Source of the DNA: Drosophila pseudoobscura
Taxonomy: Eukaryota > Arthropoda > Insecta > Diptera > Drosophilidae
Reading direction: 5' to 3'
Length of the DNA: 64,000 nt
NCBI RefSeq assembly: GCF_009870125.1
Contig: NC_046680.1
Coordinates: forward strand, 3,658,001 to 3,722,000
This document shows positions 11,741-23,941 of this stretch, piece after piece. How positions within the stretch are numbered: the stretch's first letter is position 1; each line of letters starts with the position of its first letter. The translations under genes were made by a program, and so were the position numbers. The notes under the pieces are model-generated. The model saw only the letters and a program-made list of their open reading frames with translations. It was not told the DNA's origin and ran no database searches.

Positions 11741-11791
11741 TATAATCATAATTTACGTGAACTTTCTACTGCTTGAATCCAATAATAGTGT

Positions 11792-14101
11792 TTACGACGA
11801 TGAGACGACATTCGATTCGCTGTCCCCCTTGATGCTGACGCATTCCTTCTGTTCCATAACTGATGGTGGGCCACTAATTTTGTCGGCGGGAGATTCCACC
11901 GAATCCAATTCACTTTCAGTCTTTAAACGTTTCGATTTATTGGCTGTTTTATCCAGATCAACTTCTTGCGCGGTATCTGGCGAAGCACTGCGTTTGAGCA
12001 CGTTTTCATAATTTTTGACATTTGCAGATTGTTCATTTGCTTTGCTGGTGTTATATAACACATCTTCCGTTTCTGCTGGATTAATAGTAGTCGGCAGTTG
12101 TTGAAGTTTAGACTGAAATTTGACAATTACCGCGGTCATGTTATCACAACCAGTTCCGTCGCCCATAGTATTTGGCGCCAAACAGTTGTCAAAAAGCTAA
12201 GGGTTCAGATTGTTATTGATAATGCAAGGACAGTATAAATATTTTATTATGTTACCTCTTCGCAGATGTTAGATAGCTTCTTATTTTCATCTTTTAGTCG
12301 AAGTCGGACAAAATCCACGACTTCCTCACTAGACATATAGTTCCAAATACCATCGCATGCCAGGACCATAAACTCGTCGGCAGGCGTAATAATTAATTTC
12401 TTTACGTCTGGTAGAGCGGATATCATTTGTGCCTCAGCTGGAAGTTCCAAATTTGTTTTATAAGCATGATCGCCAAGGGCTCGAGATAGATTTAGGCCAC
12501 CATTGACACGACCATCAAGGGTTACACGTCCACCTGCTTTAACGATCCGCGTGGCCTCCTCATCGTCTTCAGGCTTGTGGTCAAGACTCATTTCAATAGT
12601 TTTACCATTGCGGGATATAACACAACGTGAGTCGCCGGCGTTCGCCACATACAGATCACGGCCATGCAACAAACAGACAACAGCAGTACATCCACTATCT
12701 TTGCCAGGCTCTTCAATCATATTAGCGCAAAACTGATCATTGGCTAGCTGATCCTCATCTGCTTCCTCTTCGTCACTTATATCGTCGTCCTAGGGATATG
12801 TTAGTTAGGTACAGGTAAAAAAAAGAATAATTAAGAACTTACGTCGTCTTCGTCATCATCGTCGTCGTCGTTTTCAGCCCCATCGTCTATGTCTTCTTCA
12901 GAGCTATCTGCAGTGGCTACTTCCGATTCCTCGATTATACCATTTTCATCGTAGTCAGCGTCATCGTCCGTGGATTCATCGTCTTGTGCAGTATTAAGTT
13001 TCTTTGCATTTTTTTCAGATTCCTTGCTGGTCGATGAAATAAAGGAGCCGTCAAGTTTTGTTCCTGTTGAACTGACCAAACTACCATTTTTTTTCGCGTC
13101 ACCGATGTCTGTAGACCCAGACACTATAGATTCTTCGGATAAAGCGTCGCCAGCCTCTATAACCTCAGATGAAGTTACTCTTCCATTCTGATCAGTTGGA
13201 ATCTTTATAGTTGAACCGCTCCCATTAGTTTTATCAGTTGTATCAGTGACAGTTTCACTGTTTATTAAATCATTTTTATTTTTGTTGCCGCTGGAACTGC
13301 TACTACTAGTCACTGCTGATTCATCTTCAGGTTTTGCTGCCTTGGAATGGCTGGAACTCGGACCGGGGATCTCCGAAAATGCAGCAGCTGCTGCTGCAGC
13401 TGAGGTTGAAGAGCCTTCTGGCTTAGCTGTTGGATCCATTACAGCCTTATTAGCAGCTTCGGCAGCCACTGCTGCAGCGCGACGACCACGCAAACAAGGC
13501 GCTTGCAATTTAAAATGTTCCTCCGCCTCGGTTTTTAGCCTGTCCATTTTGTGTGTTTGCGGAAGTCCTTTGTATTTTTCTAGTACTTCGTTCAATGGTA
13601 AATTGCTCTCCTCGTGTAACTCAGCTAAATCTTCGTCCTCATCTTCCTCGTACACTTCGGCATCTTCTCCATCAACAAAATTATGCTCGCCGGCCAGTAT
13701 TTTTAGTATGGTTACTACTGGTGGATCTAGCAATGTTTTGTCGAATCCCAAAAAAGCATCTTTCAGCGCCAGTCCGAACTGACCTTTTTTGTACGCATCT
13801 AGGTTTTTGAGGAATTCTGGCAACTTGTCTGCACAGTACTGGGCCACCTCGGCTCCACCGTGGCCATCATAAACAGCAAAAAATGACGTATTGATATCAA
13901 AATTTAAAATACAATTGTGAGCATCCTGTAATATCAGTAATTGTCAAATTCTTAGCACTTAATAAATTCATAAATGTCTCACACTCTTACCTCTTGACTG
14001 TTGCGCCAGCCCTGCATCGAGCTGGCACCTACTACCAGCAAATCGTTCAATTCATCCGTAGACGATTTTTCCGTCTTCGGATGTGACAAATAAGCACCCA
14101 T
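11792..14101 (-). CDS. CG10417: PPM1G-type protein phosphatase 2C, four exons
   Basis: This is a metal-dependent Ser/Thr phosphatase (PPM/PP2C family, PPM1G branch), probably nuclear. I model exons 14101-13991, 13925-12843, 12789-12256 and 12196-11792, all joined in phase 0 at GT/AG introns of about 53-65 bp, giving 710 residues. Seen motifs: [15 protein letters not shown] (27-41, across the first intron), metal-site VYDGHGG (55-61), [26 protein letters not shown] (Asp 544) and [10 protein letters not shown] (Asp 594). A long acidic, Ala- and Ser-rich insert (about 95-410) splits the catalytic domain, the hallmark of PPM1G. A basic KSKRLK stretch near the C-terminus may be a nuclear signal. 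The start is [12 protein letters not shown], which fits an N-terminal glycine for myristoylation as in many PP2Cs. The gene looks intact despite lying among transposons. The fly symbol is from memory of the orthologue. Confidence 0.93.
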
Positions 14102-14617
14102 TTTGAGTAATAAAATATTTTTTTCTGCTTACAAAATGAAAAACAATGTTAGAATTGGTTTACAAGGCGCAAAGAAAGGCAAGTCGGATATCTCCTGAGC
14201 TATTTCATATGCCTAATGCGCTATGCGGAAAATCGATGCGTAGCCAGAGCACGCGTGCTTTGTCTAAATATTATTTTTCGCGCCGCCGGTAAAAACAATT
14301 TCACTGAGTAGAATTCACGATTTTTGTTTTGTTTTTAATGAAGTTGGTAAATATATTTCTTTGTAAATCTCATAATTTAACTGTTTTTAAATGGAAAGAA
14401 ATGGTTTTATTTTATATGCGATGCCCGTGTTTTTTTGGCCGCTTTTTTCTAAATTTAACACTTAATTCAGATAATTTTTCTAATTGTTTGATTTTTCTAT
14501 TAACACAAACAAATCTGCTTTTTTTCCAATTCTTACAAAATGATGCTATGTATATGTATGCTACTTTTGCAACTTGCAATATTTGTCCTGTAGTAGCGTA
14601 GCTAGGGTTGCCAACAA
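14102..14617. other. Upstream region of the PP2C gene
   Basis: It should contain the promoter and 5' UTR of the minus-strand phosphatase gene. No TATA box is obvious at a suitable place. Confidence 0.4.
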
Positions 14618-14752
14618 ATCGATAGCGCTATCGATGGTTGCAAAACTAGCCAACCATCGATTGATTAGGTTCAACATCGATAGTATTGAGCGGAAAAATT
14701 TAATACATTGATACCTTTCATATTTTTAGTAGAGCTGCTGGTAGGCATCGAT
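14618..14752. promoter_or_regulatory. Cluster of ATCGAT motifs upstream of PP2C
   Basis: Five ATCGAT hexamers occur in 135 bp (14618, 14630, 14656, 14676, 14747). The first two form the perfect 18-bp palindrome ATCGATAGCGCTATCGAT. DREF (core TATCGATA) and BEAF (CGATA repeats) bind such motifs at housekeeping promoters and domain borders in Drosophila. A role here is inference. The cluster lies about 520-650 bp upstream of the PP2C start codon. Confidence 0.5.
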
Positions 14753-16058
14753 GTTTTCGATGGGCACCTAAGTCTGTTTTTACACGGTTTTGAAATAACA
14801 CTGTTTGAAACTCAAGATTTTAAAATAAGTTTTATTTTCTCATTTTCTTATAAAGTTTATAATAAATGAAAATAAATTAAATAATAATAAATTAATGATA
14901 GCCGTCTGATGACGTGTCTGGAGACGGCTAAGAACACTCATTCTGCGTTTTGTTTCTCATGCTATCTCTTCGCAGCAAAGTTATGAAAATACAAACCAAA
15001 AGAGAATGTCAAATGTCTATACCATTACGTAAACCTAAATCCGCAAGATATACCAACAATAATTCTATAATATGCTTCCAGTTTTGTACATTTTCAAATA
15101 TAAAAATTAATATATATGTATATGTGGAATAGTATTTGTAGATATCCTGAACGCGCCTTGGGTACAATATAACTTTTAGTTGAATAGAAAAAAGTCTTCG
15201 GGTGAGTTTCGGTTTTCACTTCCTCAAAAACTTTCTTTCATAATTAATGTTTTTACCTAACTACAGATCTATCAGAAGAGGTCTGTTTAGTTTGAAGCGT
15301 AACTAAAAGCTTCGCTTTTGTGGCTTAGATTAATTGATCAGAGCAAGAAAAATTTTGGTTAGAAAATCTTTCGTACCGATTTTGTTGACAGCCTAATACG
15401 CAAAAGTAAGCCCCGTTTCACTCATGCCATGTAAACAGCATACTGCCGCATCGTATTAACATAATATAGAAGTATAGGAGTTTCCATTAACATAATGTGC
15501 GTTATTACATTATGGTAACAGCTGAACAAATAAAGGAAAATGGACTAAATCGACTAGATGCGTATTCATAATTTTATTTTCCCTATGTTTGCATATGTGT
15601 GAGTTTTTACTCGCATCAAAAAATCTATCGATGTTCTCCTAACACAAACTTAGAAGCGTCTGTATGGCCATAGGAATTCACTCAAATCTCTTTTAAAATG
15701 CTACGATTGATCTAAAATATTTGTTTCTCTCTCAGCTATACATGTTTACCCGCAAACATATTATTTTTGGATCAGCTGTTTTTTGTTGTCTCTAAGGCAT
15801 AAATAATCGGATATTTTTGCCACTGCACTACTGGGAATTCCACTTATTTGGGATATACGCCCAGTGTGCACTACTAAGCATGCACATATGGTTCACCTAT
15901 GTCAACAAAAAATGCGTTTACGGAAAAACGCATTAACGAAATCCTAGGTTTCAGACTATTAGTTCACATAATTCTCAATAAAGGATGCTGAGGTAAATAA
16001 TATTATTTTTGAGGGATGTTGAATCCGAAAGATATCGGTATGTATGGTTGGATACAGG
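14753..16058. other. Intergenic, no gene seen
   Basis: AT-rich DNA with no convincing coding region. A further ATCGAT lies near 15627. Confidence 0.6.
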
Positions 16059-16090
16059 CACTAACCATACAGTATACTGTATGGTTAGTG
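16059..16090. repeat. Perfect 32-bp palindrome
   Basis: Both 16-bp arms match exactly around the centre AGTATACT (16071-16078). The right arm ATACTGTATGGTTAGTG recurs at about 16102-16118, and GATACAGG occurs on both sides (16051 and 16090), so the stretch is a short tandem and inverted array. Confidence 0.9.
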
Positions 16091-16374
16091 ATACAGGTTA
16101 TATACTGTATGGTTAGTGGTTCAACTTAATAATTGTTTTTGTAAATACTGCACTACAATTCATTGACGTTTTAACTTCTTAAATTTATTTTAATTTGAAC
16201 TTACTACTTGATATCGTCATCGATAGACAACCAATAGTTTCAATTATCTCATCTTCGATTTTTTGTATTTTTTTGTATAAGAAGTCGATGCTGAAAAACA
16301 ATAATCAATTTTACTTATGTTGTCCATTGTAATTTTAAAAATACACACCTTTCTTAAGTATTTCACATAATATT

Positions 16375-16740
16375 ATGTAAAAACTTAAGGCTTTCCACCT
16401 TATTGGGCGTTAAAAGCGTTTGTCTTTTCCGGACTATTTCTCCTGCTGCAGAAAATAGGCACTCACATGGCACCGACGTGGGCACCATGCACCATACGAC
16501 TGCCCGTAGAAAATCATCTTTTGAAATATCATTGGCTATGGATTACTGCAGCACAGTGGCCTTTGATAAGGTGACATTATACGCTGCTGAAATTTCAGCT
16601 GTTAATCTTTTAAAATAGAAAAGCGCTGAAACATTTTGTATGTTGAGTTCCAACGTGTAGGAACATCTTGTGTCATTTTAAGGTTGGGAAGTTTTAACTG
16701 GCTTTTAATTTCTTTGAGCTTCTTCAATTCGGATGACCTG
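16375..16740 (-). mobile_element. hAT transposase remnant
   Basis: The minus strand reads VPTRWNSTYKMFQRF, then after stops the dimerisation-region signature VPCECLFSAAGEIVRKRQT and LLTPNKVESL. These are standard hAT C-terminal motifs. Stops and frameshifts show it is dead. Confidence 0.75.
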
Positions 16741-16756
16741 AGATTAAAAAATTCTA

Positions 16757-17103
16757 TTTTTTGGCACCTATGTATTTCAAAAATGAAAAGAGATTTTGGG
16801 TTAAACTTTATAATTCGTATTTAATCTTGGTGGCTTAGCGGAAGCCGATTGCTTGCTATTGCCAGATAAACTTTATGCGAGATCGATATGCAACCAATGC
16901 GCAGAGGGGTTAGCATAGAACTAAGCTATAGACGACGGCGTTAGATCAAAGTGATTGCCGAAGTGGCGGCGGCAGAGAGCCCCTTTAGCGGGAGAGCGCA
17001 GCAGCTCTGCAGAAAGTCAACGCTTTACAACATAGGCGGCTCTCTCTGCTCATACAATAATAATGTTAAAGTTACGGTTATTATTCAGCGGCTGGCCCGA
17101 ACA
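16757..17103 (-). repeat. 3' LTR of BEL/Pao element 2
   Basis: It matches 27252-27644 but lacks the terminal TGTTTGAGATGCCAAGC segment (plus-strand sense) and one internal duplication. It joins a hAT remnant on the left. Confidence 0.88.
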
Positions 17104-19446
17104 TACTCCCTCCGTTGGGAGCTAGTCTCTCAACAGATTCCTTAAGGGGCAGCAAACATAGCCGAGTGACGGCCCTCCTGATGTTTCCTGAGGATGTCTT
17201 CAGGTCAGCGACACGACACACTCCGTCCTTGCCGAAAACGACATCGACCACTCTAGCCAGTGGCCAACGCATTGGAGGAAGATTTTCGTCCTTCACCAGA
17301 ACGAGGTCGTTCTTGCAGATGTTTTGCGCGGGGGTACGCCACTTCGCGCGCTCTTGCAAAAGAGTGAGATACTCTTCGCGCCAACGGCTCCAAAATATTT
17401 GTTGTAGTTGGGTGACCCGCTGCTAGCCATCCAGATGATTGTAGTTCAGCTTCGTTAGGTCAGGCTCGAGGATTTGCTCATGGGGAGCAGATGAGCAGGA
17501 GTCAAAACGTCTAAATCATCATGATTTTCTGAAAGCGAGAGCAAAGGGCGAGAGTTAACAATTGCAGTGATCTGACAGATCAGAGTGCGCAACTCGTCGA
17601 AGCTAAGCACAGATGGTCCAACTGAGCGGTACAGGTGATATTTTGCGGTCTTCACGGCCGCTTCCCACAACCCGCCAAAATGCGGAGAGCGAGGTGGGAT
17701 GAAACGCCTGTCGATCGAGTCAGCCAAGCAGTATTCGTGGACCTCCTTCATATGCGGTTCGCTCAGACAAAGCTTCTTTAGCTCCAGAAGCTCGTTCTTG
17801 GCCCCAACGAAGTTGGTCGCATTGTCCGACCAAATTTGACTTGGCCTTCCTCGAGTGGAAGTAAAACGCTTTAGTGCACCTAGAAACGATGCGGTGGTCA
17901 AATCCTTTACGAGCTCCATGTGTATAGCCTTAGAAGTGAAGCAGATGAATACGCTAATGTAGCACTTGATCGGAGGCCTTGTGCGGATTTCTGATCGGTA
18001 GAAAAAAGGTCCACAGTAATCTACTCCAGTGACTTCAAAAGCTCGAGATCCCTCCAAACGTTCCTTAGGTAGGTCTCCCATGATGTGTTCAACCATGTGC
18101 GGCCTAGTCCTGAAGCATCTCACACATCTGCTGACGACCCTTGACACTGCCTTAACACCTCCAATGGGCCAGTATTCCAGCCGAATTTTGGATAGCAAGG
18201 CGCGAGGTCCGGCATGGAGGTTTCTTTCATGATAATATCTTATCAGCGCAAAGGTAATGGAATGTCCCTTTGGCAGAATGAGCGGGTGCTGAGCGTCAAA
18301 TCCTAGCGATGAGTTGCCAAGACGACCTTCAACTCTAAGTAGTCCAGAATGATCGATGAACGGGTTGAGCGAACTAATAGAACTGGATTTCATGACTTGA
18401 CCATTGCGCCGAATCTCCTTTATGTCCATCCACAAATTTGCCAGCTGAATGTGTCGAATTAGAAGATGCGTTCCTTGCCGAATATCAGAAACGGTGAGTC
18501 CTGGATGCCTAAGACGTTGTATAAATTTATGCATGTAGGCGAATGTGCGCTGCATGCGAAAGAATGAATTCGCAAATTTGCATCCGGACGTGAGATCGGC
18601 ATGTGGAGACGTGATTAGCAATCCTCTCTTGCGAAGCTCCAAAGTTGCTATGTTGTTAGATGGAGATACAGGCCACTTATCCTTGGAGCCTAGCAAAAAA
18701 GATGGGCCGTGAAACCATAGCTCTGACTGGATAAGATGGTTGGGAAGCGAGCCTCTCGAGATAATATCAGCAGGATTTAAAGATGTGGGAACATAGCGCC
18801 ATTCCATGGCTGCCGTCAACTCCTGAATTGATGCCACTCGATTTGCCACAAAAACTTGAAATTTAGCTGGCTCGTCCCTAATCCAAGATAATGCTGTTAA
18901 CGAATCCGACCAGCAATAGAACCGACCTGTAAAGATTCCCATGTCCTTTACATTCTGCATGATTTTCGCAAGCAAATGGGCTCCACTTAATTCCAGCTTA
19001 GGAATCGATATAGTCTTTAGCGGCGCCACTCGCGACTTTGAGCACAAAACGTGGCTCGAAGACTGGGCTTCCCTGGACACGACATACACGCAAGCGCCAT
19101 ATGCTTCTAAGCTGGCATTACAGAATCCGTGAACTTCTGTGGCCACACTAGAACGAAGAACCAAGCGAGGAAATGAGATCCGAGAAATGCTTGCCAAACT
19201 ATTTCTCAAGTCCATCCAAGTTGAATGCAACGCTGAGGGTAGGCTTTCATCCCAATCCAAATTTTCTCTCCAAAGCTGCTGAAGGAAGATTTTGCACCTG
19301 ACAATGACTGGATTTATCAATCCAAGAGGGTCGTAGAACCGCGCAATCGTAGATAAAACCGACCGCTTTGATGGCTTTGAGGTTGTGTCCAGTGCGGACA
19401 AGGCAAAAAGCAGCTGATCCGAAGCAGGGTCCCACGCTAAGCCGAG
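17081..19446 (-). pseudogene. BEL element 2 RNase H and integrase
   Basis: After the LINE the frame resumes with AKTLGLAWDPASDQL and FYDPLGLINPV (RT connection), then RNase H-like segments (VHGFCNASLEAYG, YCWSDSLTALSWI). The integrase follows: HERNLHAGP and CVRCFRTRP (zinc-binding), VTGVDYCGPF, SDNATNFVGA and PHFGGLWEAAVKTA (candidate D-D-E). After a frameshift near 17480 and a stop near 17423 the tail reads CKNDLVLVKDENLPPMRWPL. The long frame 17455-19401 is open. Confidence 0.88.
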
Positions 19447-19667
19447 AGTTTTGGCTATGTCGCTTATTTATTTATTATTAAATTAAAAATTATCTGTTAA
19501 TAATGGTACTTAGTTACTAAAGGCGGAAAAAGATAACTTAAAAGTTAGCTAAATTTAAATGATTATAAATATTGCATGCAATTAGTTTAAGAGACAGTTC
19601 AGGGGATAGGGTTTGACAGAGGGAGTTATAATTATGTTATAATTAGTTAATTAGTTATAATTAAACC

Positions 19668-22455
19668 CTAATCAGCATAATTAGACCTACATATGGGTAA
19701 ACGGATAGGCCTAAAAGTACGGGTAGGTCTAGATGGAACGGCCAAGTCAATCTGACCCAAGAGAGTTTGGGAGTCAACAGTCCCAAGAAGGAGCTTGTGC
19801 ACGAACATTACGCCATTGCATATTCTGCGATGGTGCAACGACGGCAGGTCAATAAGATTTAGCCTAGACCGGTAGGGTGGCAAGATTCTACCTGAGTCCC
19901 AGTTAAAGTTCCGAAGGGCAAAAATTAAAAATTGCTTTTGCACGGATTCAATAACAGCCTGCTGTACTTTATACTGCGGGCTCCACACACAAGAACAATA
20001 CTCCAATATAGGACGTACTAACGAGATGTACAGTTGTTTCGTAACGTACGGGTCGTCAAACTCCTTGGACCAACGCTTGATGAACGCTAAAACACCCTTA
20101 GCTTTATTTACAGTTGCAGCTATATGGGTGTTAAAACACATCTTATGATCAAAAAGGACTCCAAGGTCATTTGAACTCGAAATTCGCTCAAGGACATGAT
20201 TTCCTAGAACATATGGGACAAAATGAGGAGCGCGACGCTAAAATGTCATAAGTTTGCATTTGGAAAGGTTCAGAAAAAGAAGATTAGTTGAACACCACAA
20301 TAGTAGTTCACTTAGATCAAGTTGAAGGCGTGTGTGCAAATACCAATCAGAGTAAGAAAGACAGATTTTGACATCATCAGCATACATTAGTGTAGTAGAG
20401 TATGTTATAACTTGAGGAAGGTCATTCACAAATAAAATGAACAGAAGCGGGCCCAGATGACTTCCCTATGGCACACCTGAAGTAACATTTACAGTATTTG
20501 ACAACACGTTAGAAAACAAAACACGTTGAGTACGGTTAGAGACAAAATAGGACAAAATCCAATCTAGAAGATTCGTTGGGAACCCTAATAAAGAGCTTGT
20601 GAATAAGCAGAGCATGGTTCACAGAATCGAATGCCTTGCTGAAGTCAGTAAAAACTACATCCGTCTGCGAACCAATTTGAAAACCACGGTGGATTAGGTT
20701 GGAAAACTCAAGAAGGTTAGTCGATGTTGAACGATGTCTGAAAAAACCGTGTTGCGACGGAGATATCAAGCTGCAACAAAGATGTTGCAGTTGCCGGGTG
20801 ACTAGGAACTCAAGAAGCTTCGGGATGGCGGAAAGCTTTGCGATACCACGATAGTTTTCAATGTTTGATCTTGAACCTTTCTTGTGAAGCGGAATGATAT
20901 AGGACTCATTCCAAATTACTGGGAGACAAGACTGTTCCAAGGAGAGGTTGAAGAGAAAGGTCAAGGGTTTGCAAAGGGACTGGGCACAGTGTTTTAAGAT
21001 GCAACTTGGTACCTTATCTGGACCCGCAGAAAACGATATGTCCATAGATGACAAACCTTCCAGCACAACGCTTTCCTCGAAAAAGGGCAGAAAAATGCTG
21101 TTAGCTTGAGGTAGCTGGTACGGATACGGAGTGGATGCGTTGTAAATATGAGACGAGTACGTTGTTTGGAAAAAGTTAGCGAATAAATTTGCAATACCAA
21201 CAGCAGAAGCTTCTGTTTTGTTCTGGTAATGAAGGGACGGAGGAAAAGCGTTTGTCTTGCGCTTAGAGTTAACGAACGAATAGAATTTTTTAGGATCACT
21301 ACGAAAGTTACTACTACATTGTGAAAGGTAATGATTCTAACACTGACTATTGACGGCAAGGAAGAGAGAGTGAGCGGAGGAGTATAGAGCTAAGGCCGAC
21401 GAGGAGCCCGACTTCTGGTACTTTTTATAGAGCCGGGATTTATTTTTTTTTAATTATGACAAATACTTCGAGATCCAGGGAGGCTTGGACGATACAGGTA
21501 CAGTGATATCTGGAACAAACTTATTTAGGGCGGAGTAAATAGAACTATAAAACGAGTTAACAGTTGCATCTATGTTCGGTAATGAATAAAGAAACGACCA
21601 ATAAACACGCGAGAGATGAAGATCTAAATCGATAAAGTTTGTTTTGCGAAAACACTTTATGTGACAAGGAGCCATGGAACCGTCAGCACCTCCAGATTGT
21701 GTACACTCCAGTGATATCAACAAAGTTGGATGGTAAGGATCTTCAGGGAGAGATATTGGGCTTGCTCTTGATACCGTAGCAAGAGAACCATCGTTAACAA
21801 AAACGAGGTCAAGAAGTCTGTCCCTAATGTTTTTAACGGCATTAATTTGGACAAGGGAAATATCCGTTAGCCCATTGATAAAGTCGTTATGACAATTGGG
21901 AAACAACAGGTTGGCGTCATCACAAGGCAGCCAAGAAAGAAATGGGAGGTTAAAGTCCCCCATGACAATAATTCGATCATTGCACCCTAATGCAGAAACA
22001 ACAATATTAATTGCTGAGAGGTGGTGTAAGTAAAGCTCATCATCAGACCTGGGAGGAATGTAAGAGCAGGTTAAATAGAAAAATGCGGAGCCAACACGAA
22101 CTTTGACTGCAACAAATTCAATTCCGTGAATGTTATTAAATGGGAATAACTCAGATGAGAAAACAGATTTAACTGCAATCAGAACCCCACCTTCAAAAGA
22201 TGGGCGGTCCATTCTATAAATAGTGTAACTATCAATGAAAATTTCATGATCATTGACAGAGGAGTTAAGCCAGGATTCGGTAAACGCGATGGCATCGAAA
22301 TCAAAGGACGCGCTATTAGTATGAATTTGACGCAATTTTCCCAGCAAACTGCGAACGTCTGATAGTGCATGGAAAAATAGTACATCAGTTTTTTGGAGCA
22401 TGTTCGGTAATTCTTGGATTCGAGTTTGAATCTTTGAGAAGGAACTCATGCACAA
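19668..22455 (-). pseudogene. LINE family B ORF2: endonuclease and reverse transcriptase
   Basis: The first open part (22455-21454) is an APE-type endonuclease: AIAFTESWLNSSV, YRMDRPSFEGGVL, IVMGDFNLPFLSW, and a C-terminal LLDLVFVNDG and DPYHPT. After frameshifts RT follows: IIPLHKKGSRSNIENYRGI, TDFSKAFDSVNH, the YADDVKICLSYSD box, then KRWSKEFDDPYV and LVRPILEYCSCVW. Frameshifts near 21450, 21060 and 20540, plus stops near 20450, break it into at least four pieces. Confidence 0.88.
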
Positions 22456-23354
22456 TTGTATGCTCAGGCCATATTGACGGTTCTAGAGAACGGGATAGTA
22501 AGGAATCAGGGAGAAGAATTTTAAATGATGATATGTTCCGCTTATGTTTAAATGTAAATTTAGTCACAACTATATCAACAGGCGAAGTGTTAAGTTTAGA
22601 GGAAAGATGTTGTTTAACATCCTCTGTTGTAGCCTCAGGAATAAGACGAGAAACAAATATTGCTTTCCGAGGGACCACTGCTCTAAGTTGAAGTCCCGAG
22701 CGAGATCGAGATGGTGGAGCCACTCCTAAAAGAGATCTAGGTCCAAGGGCAGAGGAATTGGCAGCAATGGTTGTAGCAGGAATCGGAGTAGGAAATGGGG
22801 CAGGAATTGGAGCAGGAATTGGAGCAGGAATTGGCAAGACGTCGTCAGCAACCAGCACACCCGCACTAGGAGCACTCACCGCGTCAGAAGTGACGGCCAC
22901 ATTGCTCGGTGTAAAGAACTCCGGAGCCACCGTTGGCGGAATTGCTGCCGATGGATGAAGGTGGGAGGCAGGCGTACCAATCGGATTAGGTTGCAAGAGA
23001 TTGGTATCATTATGCGGAATTTTCCGTCTAGGCGATTCGCTCAAGAGTTTGAGCCCAAGAAACTGTGATTCAAGGGCAAGAAAATTCTCGTTGAGAGCCA
23101 CAAATTGTTTCCGGACATCCAGAAACCCAGTTCGAGTCTGTCTCATAAATGTGCGCATTTCGGCCTCAATCTCCCGACAAGCCAGACCAAGACAGGCCCA
23201 TGCGTTTCGAGATCAGATCATTCAGCCGGCCAAAATTTCCACCACCAGCACATTTTATGTGGGCAAAATTGTCGCACAGCCAGCAGCTAAGAAATGAATC
23301 ACCAATGATAACACCACCGAATTCACATTTCTTTGCACTACAAACGATTGCCAT
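22385..23354 (-). pseudogene. LINE family B ORF1 (zinc-finger nucleic-acid-binding protein)
   Basis: It starts at MAIVCSAKKCEFGG and shows Cys/His spacing (VCSAKKC, CWLCDNFAHIKC) like a PHD/ORF1 zinc finger of CR1-type LINEs. A frameshift near 23160 follows. Then come MRQTRTGFLDVRKQF (coiled), a Pro/Ala/Ile repeat (IPAPIPAPIPAPFPTPIPA) near 22800, and a C-terminal region with KAIFVSRLIPEATTEDV. A similar ORF1 lies in the family A copy at 28459-29380. Confidence 0.78.
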
Positions 23355-23941
23355 TATTGACAGCAATAGAATCACTGTGCACGAAGAATAAAAGAACGGA
23401 GTGAGATCGCAGGTAAAGTAGGAGAGCAGACAGCAGAGCGAGCCAGACAATCAGCTGCAGCAGCAATAATTCAAAGCAGATGATCCAACGAAGTGCAGAA
23501 AACGAGCAGTAAACTCACCAAAGCAGAGACACAAAAGAAAAGTCCACAGTGAGGGAGAGTATAGGCAATCCAGAGAGAGTGATAGCAACAATACGAGCAG
23601 CCCGCTTATGCTCACGAGAGAGTGTGGGCGATGCAAACGCTGATGCGCGAGAACAGTGCACACCGAAGAAGCGATAACGAAAAGCAGACTGAGCAAAAAA
23701 CAATAACAAATTGTCTGCACGAGTCCGATGCGTTACGATTGCAATATTGAATTTATATTAAACACTTGTTTACAAACAAAACACTGGTGGTTAACACAAA
23801 GTAGAATCAAATTAAAGAGATGCGATAATATATCAAAACAAAGTCACAACAATGTTGTATGATATTTAGGCAAAGGGCGGAGATCGCGGGTGCAAGAAAA
23901 AAAAACACAACCGGCTTAAGCAAGAGCTAGAAGCCAATTAT

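Larger units (their letters stand above)
19447..23926 (-). mobile_element. CR1-like LINE family B, nearly full length
   Basis: It lies in the same orientation as its BEL host. It has a 5' leader (about 23360-23926), ORF1 (about 23354-22385), ORF2 with endonuclease and RT (about 22455-19668) and an AT-rich 3' tail of TTA/TTTA repeats. The BEL reading frame is cut after KFNDG and resumes before DIAKTLGL. Related fragments lie at 1170, 37805, 46213 and 49160. Frameshifts in both ORFs show it is inactive. Confidence 0.88.

Noticed and set aside
13246..13782. 178-residue plus-strand frame
   Set aside because: It is antisense to the low-complexity acidic/Ser/Ala exon of the PP2C gene, which explains its open length.
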